The notes beneath the pieces are model-generated. The model was not told where the DNA came from and made no database searches. It saw nothing but the letters and a program-made list of their open reading frames with translations. Both the position numbers and the translations under genes were made by a program. DNA of 64,000 nucleotides from Synechococcus sp. 1G10 (lineage in GTDB: Bacteria; Cyanobacteriota; Cyanobacteriia; PCC-6307; Cyanobiaceae), in contig NZ_NQKW01000001.1 of the NCBI RefSeq assembly GCF_002252625.1, positions 62,001-126,000 of the forward strand, in the 5' to 3' direction. Within the stretch, counting starts at the first letter, position 1. Each line of letters opens with the position of its first letter. This document shows, one piece after another, positions 42,895 to 50,791 of this stretch.

Positions 42895-45161
42895 GGCATG
42901 TGCAGGGGATGGCGAGTGTGCTCAAGAAGTCGCATCTCCTGGAGAGCCAGAAGAAAGGCAAGAGTTGATTCGGCACCCTGGTTCAGGTTGACACTGTCAT
43001 CTTGAAGACCATCGAAGCAGCCGCCTGTTCGCGCGTCATAGAGCGGCAGTTGGAGGTCGTTGCCACCGAGAAACCAAGCGAAGGCTCGCCATGCCTCGCC
43101 CAACCAGAAGTCATCCCCTGTTGCGGACCAAGCCTCAACGCAGGCGGAAACTGAGGCGCAGGCCTCAAGGGGTTGCTGGTCGAAGGTGGCCCGGTGCTGC
43201 CCTCTCCTATAGAAACCGTTAGACCCGATCGGTCTGAAGTGGCCGGCCTCAGCGGTTTGCACACCCATCAGCCAGCGAAGGCTGCGAAGGCCAACATCAA
43301 GGGCTTCTTGGCGCTGCGACCAGCGACCGCTGAGAATCAGCGCGTGCGGGAGAGAAGCATTGTCATAGCTGAGTATATTCTCAAACCAGGGCCATTCATC
43401 CATGCAGTTTTCATGGAAGGCTTCCAATAACTGTTCGGTCAGGGTATCGCGCATCAGATCGACGGTTCGATCCCCACTCAGTTTTCGCAGGTACTCATGA
43501 ATGGCTTTGAGCCCAAGGGCCCAGGCCCTTGGGCTCGTTGTCTTCGTGATTGACGGCAATGCCACCTGAAAGAGTTCCACTGCCCAGTGGCGCAAGTCGT
43601 CTCGGCGTGATCGCCCCACGCAGGCACCCAACGCCAGGAGCGTGCGCCCCAGGCAATCATCTGAGCCATCTTCATCGAGCCAGGTGCGCTCGAAGCTCAT
43701 GAAGTTGTGAAACCGGCAGGTTTCTGGGATGAAGGCATAGTTAACAAAGGAGCCGTAACAAGTGGCCAGTGCCTGCACTTCTGGAGTGATGTCGCCAGAC
43801 TCTTCGAGCAATACAAGCAATTGCAAGGCACGCACATTGTCATCCGTGCAATAGCCCTCCTTGAAGTTGGGAAGTGTGTATTTTGCGTGCTGATAGATAC
43901 CTGTCGAATCCGATATCCTCCTCAGGTGCTCCAGGCTCAAGGCCGGTAGCTCGCGCGGCTCCTGCTCCAAGGGCTTTTGCAGGGAGTGTGGAACAACTCT
44001 GTTGCCGCGGTCCAGTCTGGCTCGCTCAAAGGAGGAGTAGTAGAGAGCGGCTGCCCGGCTCCAGATCATGCCACGACCTAGTAAATAGGCCTGTTTGCGC
44101 ATGGCGTGACGACGAACGTCATCCATCAGCAAGCCGATGAGCGCTTTGGCGATGGAGTCACTGTCACGAAACGGCACCAGCACCCCTCGCCCTTCGGCAA
44201 GCAGTTCTTCGGCATGCCAATAAGGCGTGGAGATCACCGCCTTGCCGCAACCAAAGGCGTAGGAAAGTGTCCCGGAGGTAATCTGATCAGGATTCAGATA
44301 GGGTGTGATATAGATATCTGCGACGCCAAGGAAGTCTTTTAACTCTTCGAAACCAACGAATCGATTATAAAAGATAACCTGTTTTCTAACCCCTAATTCG
44401 TTCGCAAGTCTCTCCAGGCTCAGCCTGTAGGTCTCGCCCTGCTCGCGCAATAGGTGGGGGTGGGTGGCGCCCAAAACGATGTACACCATCTCGGGAAACT
44501 CCTTGACGACCTCGGGCAAGGCACGGATCACTGTCTCAATACCCTTGGCTGGTGAGATCAGCCCAAAGGTCAGTAGGACCTGTTTGCCCTCAACACCGAA
44601 CTGATCTTTGTAATAGTTCGGATCAACAAACGGCATATCTGGTACACCATGGGGAATCACATCAAGATGATCGGTGGTAACTTCGTAGATTTCTTCCAGA
44701 ATCCGCTTGCCGCGATCGCTCATCACAATGATCCGGGTCGACAGGGCGATGAGTTCCTTCATCACACGCCTCTGATCGACGGTCGGTTCCTCCAGGATCG
44801 TGTGGAGCTGGGTGACCACTGGGAGATCGACATTGCCAAGCAACGTCAGGATGTGGCTGCCAGCCGGACCACCATAGATCCCAAATTCGTGCTGCAAACA
44901 AATGACATCGGCATCGGTCAAGTTCAGGAAGTCCGCTGCACGGCGATAACTGCGAAGATCCTGTTCGGCAATTTCAAAGCGAACTTCGGGAGGATAGGCA
45001 TAGCCCTCCGGTACGTCGTTGACAGCCACGACGAAGCAATCATTAATAGGCGCGTCGTCTGTAAGCGAGCGGTATACAGAATGAGCAAAGGTGGCGATAC
45101 CGCACTTTCGCGGCAGATAGTCGCCAATGATGGCAATCTTGCGCGTGGATCTTGGATTCAC
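42891..45161 (-). CDS. GT4 glycosyltransferase fused to a C-terminal helical domain
   Basis: Residues 1-390 form a GT-B GT4 domain: GDYLPRKCGIATFA, HEFGIYGGPAG, VIPHGVPD, LTFGLISPAKG and YAFGCGKAVISTPYWHAEELL, which includes the conserved late Glu. Residues 400-756 look like an alpha/alpha barrel (YTLPNFKEGYCTDDNVRAL, GSDDCLGRTLLALG, WPWFENILSYDNASLPHALIL) as in sugar-processing hydrolases/epimerases. It starts 2 bases after the GH130 stop upstream. The fused layout suggests assembly plus trimming of one glycan (inference). Confidence 0.85.
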   Translation of the reverse strand: MNPRSTRKIAIIGDYLPRKCGIATFAHSVYRSLTDDAPINDCFVVAVNDVPEGYAYPPEVRFEIAEQDLRSYRRAADFLNLTDADVICLQHEFGIYGGPAGSHILTLLGNVDLPVVTQLHTILEEPTVDQRRVMKELIALSTRIIVMSDRGKRILEEIYEVTTDHLDVIPHGVPDMPFVDPNYYKDQFGVEGKQVLLTFGLISPAKGIETVIRALPEVVKEFPEMVYIVLGATHPHLLREQGETYRLSLERLANELGVRKQVIFYNRFVGFEELKDFLGVADIYITPYLNPDQITSGTLSYAFGCGKAVISTPYWHAEELLAEGRGVLVPFRDSDSIAKALIGLLMDDVRRHAMRKQAYLLGRGMIWSRAAALYYSSFERARLDRGNRVVPHSLQKPLEQEPRELPALSLEHLRRISDSTGIYQHAKYTLPNFKEGYCTDDNVRALQLLVLLEESGDITPEVQALATCYGSFVNYAFIPETCRFHNFMSFERTWLDEDGSDDCLGRTLLALGACVGRSRRDDLRHWAVELFQVALPSITKTTSPRAWALGLKAIHEYLRKLSGDRTVDLMRDTLTEQLLEAFHENCMDEWPWFENILSYDNASLPHALILSGRWSQRQEALDVGLRSLRWLMGVQTAEAGHFRPIGSNGFYRRGQHRATFDQQPLEACASVSACVEAWSATGDDFWLGEAWRAFAWFLGGNDLQLPLYDARTGGCFDGLQDDSVNLNQGAESTLAFLLALQEMRLLEHTRHPLHMP

Positions 45162-45163
45162 AG

Positions 45164-46633
45164 CTAGCGCTCAATTCGGGTGGCCTTCAATTCATTTATT
45201 AACTCTTCGACCGATACCGTGGCAAAGCTTGTTGACTGGTCGCTCATGGCATAGGGCATTACCAGTTTACCAGCGTGGATCAGCGATCCGCAGCTATAGA
45301 CGACATTTGGAACATATCCTTCACGTTCCTCTTGGGTTGGTTCAAGCAGCGGTTCTCTCAGGCGCCCGATCACTTGCCCGGGGTCCTCGAGGTCAAGCAG
45401 GATCGCACCGATCGTGTATCGCCGCATCGGTCCTACGCCATGGGTGAGTACCAGCCAACCATCCTTGGTTTCGATCGGCGAGCCACAGTTGCCGATCTGA
45501 ACAAATTCCCAGGGATAAGTAGGCCTCATTAGAAGGCGCTTTTCATACCAGAAGTTCAGCTGATCAGAATACATGAGATAGATATTCTCCCCATCCTGCC
45601 TGGAGAGCATGGCGTAATGACCATGCACTTTTCGCGGGAACAAGGCCATGCCCTTGTTCGCTACCTCAGGCCCATTCAGGGTGCTGATCTTGAACTGGCG
45701 GAAGTCCTTAGTTTGCAGAAGTTGGGGAAAGACCAGTTGTCCATCATAGGCGCTGTAGGTTGCGTAGTAAGTCGTTTGTTCGCCACCATCGTTGAAGGCG
45801 ACAAAACGGGCGTCTTCAATCCCTCGTCTTTCTGTGGGAGAATTGGGAAAGATGACCCGCTCCGAGCAGTCATCACCAGTGCTGAAGCTGATGTCGTAAT
45901 TCGCCCGAGCCAGGGACAGCACACTGTCCATTGTTTGCTGGCTGTCTCCGTTGCCGAGGCGATCCCGACGCAGGGCCTGGTTGCTCAAAACTGTGAGCTG
46001 CTCAAAATTGAAATGTTCATCCAGCTGATCCATCAGCCGCTGGGCAAACGGTGACAGCAGGCCTAACTCAAGCAGTTTCTGCTCGAAAAGATGTTTGTCA
46101 TAACTTGGATTTGGGTGGATATCTGCGGCTGCTACAAATGGACTTGGTAGATCGAGCGCGATTTCCACATTCCGGTTGATTACTCCTGTACGGAAGACGA
46201 TGGAGGAGATGTGGCCCTCGCCCGTGGCACGCAGGCTCAGCAGAAAGCGCAGACTTCCTTCTTCCAGACCCGACTGATCCGGGTGTGGCACGATTGATGG
46301 ATTGAAGAGTGCCGCAGCCTCAAGGGAGTATTCCAGTGTGAAATAGGCGCCGATCAGTAGCCGCTCGCAATGGCTCAGGGGCTGGTCGGTGATCAGATTC
46401 TCGTGCACATGATCAAAGCGGCTGAGCAGAAAAGCCTGCAGCTTTTCATGACGACCTTCAAACCGCTCCAGCATGATGGCGGCTTCACGTTCCGCTTCGG
46501 AGCGACTCAGGGCAGTGACTCGCGCGACGATACGTTGAACACGCTCCCTCTTGCTCCATTCAAAGGGTCTAAAAAATACACGGGAAGGGTCAGGACGAAT
46601 CTGAATACATGTTCTGGTGACTTGGACGGGCAT
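45164..46633 (-). CDS. GH130-like enzyme, long form
   Basis: A 489-residue protein with an N-terminal helical extension of roughly 250 residues including SIVFRTG, then a GH130-like propeller with RGIEDARF (E273-D274; Ala replaces the usual Pro), NKGMALFPR, and GYVPNVVYSCGSL. Where the compact GH130 enzyme has LHRP, this one has MLSRQ, so the phosphate-binding His seems missing. It may therefore be a hydrolase or transferase rather than a phosphorylase. First gene of the operon. Confidence 0.8.
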   Translation of the reverse strand: MPVQVTRTCIQIRPDPSRVFFRPFEWSKRERVQRIVARVTALSRSEAEREAAIMLERFEGRHEKLQAFLLSRFDHVHENLITDQPLSHCERLLIGAYFTLEYSLEAAALFNPSIVPHPDQSGLEEGSLRFLLSLRATGEGHISSIVFRTGVINRNVEIALDLPSPFVAAADIHPNPSYDKHLFEQKLLELGLLSPFAQRLMDQLDEHFNFEQLTVLSNQALRRDRLGNGDSQQTMDSVLSLARANYDISFSTGDDCSERVIFPNSPTERRGIEDARFVAFNDGGEQTTYYATYSAYDGQLVFPQLLQTKDFRQFKISTLNGPEVANKGMALFPRKVHGHYAMLSRQDGENIYLMYSDQLNFWYEKRLLMRPTYPWEFVQIGNCGSPIETKDGWLVLTHGVGPMRRYTIGAILLDLEDPGQVIGRLREPLLEPTQEEREGYVPNVVYSCGSLIHAGKLVMPYAMSDQSTSFATVSVEELINELKATRIER

Positions 46634-47076
46634 GGTATGTATCTGTCATGGGACTAGATAGAATCTCTAGAATAATAGTGATGCTTTAACTCTGACCTTC
46701 TCGACTCCTGTTCATCAGCCTACTTGATGACCCATCTACCCCTGTGGCGCTAAGGTCCTGCTCCGGGCATCGTGGTCTGATCGCAGAAACCTGTGGCGGC
46801 TTGTCCCTAAACAACCCAGGTCCCTGTGTCTGTTGCCGATAGGTCCAGGGGCTCGTAACGCTCAACTCGCAATACTCTGAATCTTGGTGCCCAACTCAGC
46901 ACTACGAGTGGACAGCTTTGCTGATAGGTCGCGATGCGGATAGCTACGTTGCGAAGGCCGCATCCCACACCCGGCAGCTCACGATCAGGATCTGCTCGGG
47001 GATCATGCACCGCGGCCATGAAGGCGCTGGTGCTGGTCCCCGTCCAGCGGGCTCTAGTAATTGCAGACTGTCTTGC
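46634..47076. other. Spacer, promoter region of the GH130/GT4 operon
   Basis: No gene is supported in these 443 bases. The part next to 46634 should hold the promoter of the operon. Frames open on both strands around 46810-47190 are not protein-like. Confidence 0.5.
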
Positions 47077-47691
47077 TCACGCTGGGGTGCTCAGGTGCCG
47101 ATCGATCAGTGGGGCGATCTCTTGAGCTCGCTCCATCGCCAGATCATGGCTTCCCCCCGGAAGGATCACCAGGCGCGCGTTAGGAAGCATTGAGGCCAGA
47201 TGCTGCCCCACCCCCACCGTGCTGATCGGATCGGCATCACCCCAGAGCAGCAGGGTGGGGATCGAAATCGAGGGCAGTCGTTCCACGAGGTTCTCGCTGG
47301 CGGTGGCGAACCAGTCCGGCAGCTGGGGATAGGCGAGACGGAAAGCCGCTCGCCAGTCTTCGGCTCCGTGCTCGGCCAGCGGCAGACCGCCAGAGGTGAC
47401 GGCCAGCACCAGGTGGGTGATCCGCTCGGGCCGTACCAACGCCGCCTGCAGAGCCAGGACACCTCCCATGGATTGGGCGATCAGGGCGCTGGGGCGGTGC
47501 AGCTGGGCAAGAACGAGCGTGAGCAGGTCGTCGAATCCCTCTACCGCCGGATCCGGTGGCGTTTGGCCGAAACCCGGCCAGCCGAGGTGGATCCGCTCAC
47601 CACCATGCACAAGCTGGTCAGCAACGGGCCGCCAGAAACCAGTGTTTCCAGAGGCGCCGGGGAGAAAGAGCAGCGGGGCGAGAGGATTCAT
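47077..47691 (-). CDS. Alpha/beta hydrolase, MenH-like
   Basis: ATG 47691 gives 204 residues. LLFLPGASGNTGFW (oxyanion), IAQSMGGVLAL (Ser), LLWGDADPIS (Asp) and LPGGSHDLAMER (His) form a complete catalytic set. It overlaps the stop of the sulfatase gene by 4 bases, indicating cotranscription. Substrate unknown. A C-terminal scrap of a close relative lies at 22449-22556. Confidence 0.85.
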   Translation of the reverse strand: MNPLAPLLFLPGASGNTGFWRPVADQLVHGGERIHLGWPGFGQTPPDPAVEGFDDLLTLVLAQLHRPSALIAQSMGGVLALQAALVRPERITHLVLAVTSGGLPLAEHGAEDWRAAFRLAYPQLPDWFATASENLVERLPSISIPTLLLWGDADPISTVGVGQHLASMLPNARLVILPGGSHDLAMERAQEIAPLIDRHLSTPA

Positions 47692-50342
47692 GGCCCGAAC
47701 TTCGGTCGCCCGCACTCACGGGCGGCCTCCACCTTCCCCATTCCTGCCTCCAGGCTCTTTATATCTGCCAGCGAGAGCTGGGGCCGATCGAGCTTGATCG
47801 TCAGCTTGTGGAGCTTGCCGGTGAAGCGGAACGGGGGCTGGTAGTCGGCGTCGTTGACGCCGGTGAGGGTGTCGGAGCCGATATCGAAGCTCTCGTCCCA
47901 CTGCAGGATCATCGGCAGGGTCTTGGGCATGGTTTTGGTGGCGACCACCTTGCCGTCCACCTTGAGGGTGCCGGTGCCGGGGCGGCCGACACCGCTGAAA
48001 TCGTTGAAGGCCAGGGTGCCGGCCCCCTTGCCGTCGTACACGAAATCGAATTCAACCTTGTGCTTGCCGGGGGGGATCGGCTCGGTTCCCTCCCACTTCA
48101 GGCGTTCCAGATCCACCATGTTCCACAGCCACACCGGCTTGCCGTTCTTCAGATAGAAGCCGTAGCCACCGAAGCGGCCGCCAGAAGTGAGAAGCATGCC
48201 CTCGGCGCCGCCGGCCGGTACCTCGACATCAGCTGTCACGGTGTAGGAGGTGTTGAGCAGCAGGGGCGAATCGCCCTGGGGCAGACCCACCATCGGACGG
48301 GTGTAGACGAACTCGTTGCGACCTGAGGTGATGTTCGGCCGCGGCGCCACGATCCGCGCCGCCACCGAGGCATCGAGCGGAAACACCTGATACTTGTTGG
48401 CCTCAGCGATGAAGGCAGCCTTCATCTCCTTCACCTTCTGGGGGTTCTGGGCGGCCAGATCGCTGGTCTGGCTGAAATCACGGTTGAGGTCGTAGAGCTC
48501 CAGCGTCTGGTTGTTGAGTGAATCCGGGTTGGCCGGGCCGAAGGCCTCCCAGGGAGCCCGGTTCACCTTGGTGCTCAGCAGCCAGCCGTCGTTGTAGAGC
48601 GCCCACTGGCCCATCATCTCGAAGTACTGGGTCTTATGGCGCGAGGGTGTCTTGGCATTCTTGCTATCAAAGGTATAGAGGAAACTGGTGCCTTCGATCA
48701 GTTTCTGGGGGATGCCGTCCACCAGCTCGGGCGCCTTCAGACCGGCCGCCTCCAGGATCGTCGGCACCACGTCAATCACGTGAACGAACTGTTCGCGCAG
48801 ACCGCCCTTGTCCTTGATGCGCGCTGGCCAGCTCACCACCATGTTCTGGTTGACGCCACCCAGTTTGGAGGCGTTCTGTTTGAACCAGCTGAACGGGGTG
48901 TCGAAAGCCCATGACCAGCCGGCCGACATGTGGTTGTAGGTGAGCTCGGTGCCCCAGACGTCGAAGAACTTCATCTGCACCTCGACGGGCAGCTTGTTGA
49001 GACCGTTGAAGAAAGCCACCTCGTTGGGGGTGCCCAGCGGACCACCCTCGGCGCTGGTGCCGTTATCGCCGTTGATGTAAACGATCAGCGTGTTGTCGAG
49101 CTTGCCGAGGTCGTCGAACTGCTGGATCACCCGGCCGATCTCGTAATCGCTGTAGGCCGCAAAGGCGGCGAACACCTCCACCTGGCGGATGAACAGTTTC
49201 TGGGCCTCCGGTGTGAGCTTGTCCCAGGGGGTGATCACATCAGCGGGCCAGGGTTCGAGCCTGGCGTCCGCCGGAATCACACCCAGGCGCTTCTGGTTCG
49301 CGAAGATGCGCTCCCTCAGTTTCTCGTAGCCATCATCAAAGAGATGCATTGCGTGGATCTTGTCCACCCACTCCTTGGTGGGGTGGTGGGGCGCATGGGT
49401 GGCACCGGGGGCGTACTTGATGAACAGCGGTTTGGCCGGATTGGTCTGGTGCATCCGCGTCATGTAGTCGATAGCGTCGTCGGCCATCTCGGTGACCAGA
49501 TTCCAGCTGCCGGGGGCCTTGCCTTCAAAGGGATAGATCTGGGTGGTGTTGCGGAACAGGTTCGGCTGCCACTGGTTGGCATCACCGCCCACAAAGCCGT
49601 AGAAGTAATCGAAACCCATGCCCGTGGGCCACTGATCAAAGGGCCCGCTCTGGCTGGCCTGGAAAGCCGGCACGTTGTGATCCTTGCCGAACCACGCGGT
49701 GGAGTAGCCGTTGTCCTTGAGCAGACGGCCGATCGTGGCCTTGTCGCGCTCGATGATGCTGTTGTAGCCGGGGAAGCCCGTTGACTGCTCCGAGATCACC
49801 CCGAACCCTGCCGAGTGGTGGTTGCGGCCGGTGATCAGGGCGGCGCGGGTGGGCGAGCACAGCGCCGTGGAGAACATGCGGTTGTACCGCAATCCCGCCT
49901 TGGCAACGCGATCCATCGCCGGTGTGGGGATCACGCCGCCGAAGGTGCCGGGCACCCCGAAACCGGCGTCGTCGGTGATGATCAGCAGCACATTGGGGGC
50001 GCTCTGCGGTGGCGTGATCCGCGGCGCCCACCAGGGTTTGGACTGCAACGCGCCGTCATTGATCACACCCCTGTGGCGGAGTGCCTCGAGAAAACTGAAC
50101 GGCAGCACCTCACAGGCCAGGGCGCGACCCCGCATGCTTGAGGCGATCTCGGCCGACAGCATCTGGGCCGATGAGCCGCTCACCACCACATCGATTGGTT
50201 CGCTGTCGATGACCCGCCTTACGAAACCCTTCCAGCCATGGATCGGCTGGATCTCATCGAGGTAGAGACAGCCCCTTAGCGGACCACTGGGGCAGCGGTC
50301 GCTCCATCGCGTCCACCAGATCCTGCTCCAGCAGCCATTCAA
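47688..50342 (-). CDS. Arylsulfatase, fused in frame to a truncated AAA-ATPase remnant
   Basis: From residue about 105 on, this is a type I sulfatase: NVLLIITDDAGFG (metal Asp124/125), the formylglycine motif CSPTR at C162 followed by AALITGR, WFGKDHN and NGDNGTSAEGG; the last 180 residues are a beta-sandwich. The first 93 residues instead match the Walker B/sensor part of a DUF4143-type ATPase (LYLDEIQPIHGW, VVVSGSSAQML, MRGRALACEVLPFSF). No signal peptide remains, although relatives are exported. GTG 50066 is a possible internal start. Confidence 0.8.
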   Translation of the reverse strand: MNGCWSRIWWTRWSDRCPSGPLRGCLYLDEIQPIHGWKGFVRRVIDSEPIDVVVSGSSAQMLSAEIASSMRGRALACEVLPFSFLEALRHRGVINDGALQSKPWWAPRITPPQSAPNVLLIITDDAGFGVPGTFGGVIPTPAMDRVAKAGLRYNRMFSTALCSPTRAALITGRNHHSAGFGVISEQSTGFPGYNSIIERDKATIGRLLKDNGYSTAWFGKDHNVPAFQASQSGPFDQWPTGMGFDYFYGFVGGDANQWQPNLFRNTTQIYPFEGKAPGSWNLVTEMADDAIDYMTRMHQTNPAKPLFIKYAPGATHAPHHPTKEWVDKIHAMHLFDDGYEKLRERIFANQKRLGVIPADARLEPWPADVITPWDKLTPEAQKLFIRQVEVFAAFAAYSDYEIGRVIQQFDDLGKLDNTLIVYINGDNGTSAEGGPLGTPNEVAFFNGLNKLPVEVQMKFFDVWGTELTYNHMSAGWSWAFDTPFSWFKQNASKLGGVNQNMVVSWPARIKDKGGLREQFVHVIDVVPTILEAAGLKAPELVDGIPQKLIEGTSFLYTFDSKNAKTPSRHKTQYFEMMGQWALYNDGWLLSTKVNRAPWEAFGPANPDSLNNQTLELYDLNRDFSQTSDLAAQNPQKVKEMKAAFIAEANKYQVFPLDASVAARIVAPRPNITSGRNEFVYTRPMVGLPQGDSPLLLNTSYTVTADVEVPAGGAEGMLLTSGGRFGGYGFYLKNGKPVWLWNMVDLERLKWEGTEPIPPGKHKVEFDFVYDGKGAGTLAFNDFSGVGRPGTGTLKVDGKVVATKTMPKTLPMILQWDESFDIGSDTLTGVNDADYQPPFRFTGKLHKLTIKLDRPQLSLADIKSLEAGMGKVEAARECGRPKFGP

Positions 50343-50516
50343 GCGCCATCGCCGCTTTAGTTGTCCTTCCCAGAAGGCCAGATTAGCGCAGAAGTATGAG
50401 CAAAGGGAGGCCAGATCTGCCTGACCCTGAAGGGTCGGATGTAGGCGACTGGTTGCTACGGGTGGTTCCTTCTGATTGCCCTTAGCGTTTGAAGCAAGAG
50501 CTCGGACGCTCGCTGC

Positions 50517-50775
50517 ATGACAGTTGCACCACCCAAGAGTCCATTCGCTCCCGCGCTGGAGCCGTTGGCCCTTCCCTGGGATCTGCGCCTGAGCCCGGAG
50601 CAGTTCGACAGCTACAGCAACTTTCGCCTCGTCGATGGTTCTGTCCTCAGCCCTGAGCAGCGCCGTGGAGAGCTGGACCGCCGCAGACGCTGCCCCGCAG
50701 CGCCTTGCCCCGGCCCAGATGCTCGATGCCGCTCCGCTGTTCCCCGATTTGCAGATCGACCTGGCTGAGGTGTGG
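50517..50775 (+). pseudogene. Uma2-family nuclease remnant
   Basis: The plus strand starts like a Uma2 protein (APALEPLALPWDLRLSPEQF), jumps to an inner piece (NFRLVDGSVLSP), then in another frame to the family's C-terminus (LFPDLQIDLAEVW). The catalytic PD-(D/E)xK region is deleted. Uma2 proteins are abundant, often transposon-linked nucleases of cyanobacteria. The remnant abuts the clpB stop. Confidence 0.7.
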
Positions 50776-50791
50776 CTCAGCCGAGCTCTAC

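Noticed and set aside
48930-49784. 284-codon open frame on the plus strand
   Set aside because: Antisense to the arylsulfatase; composition is skewed.
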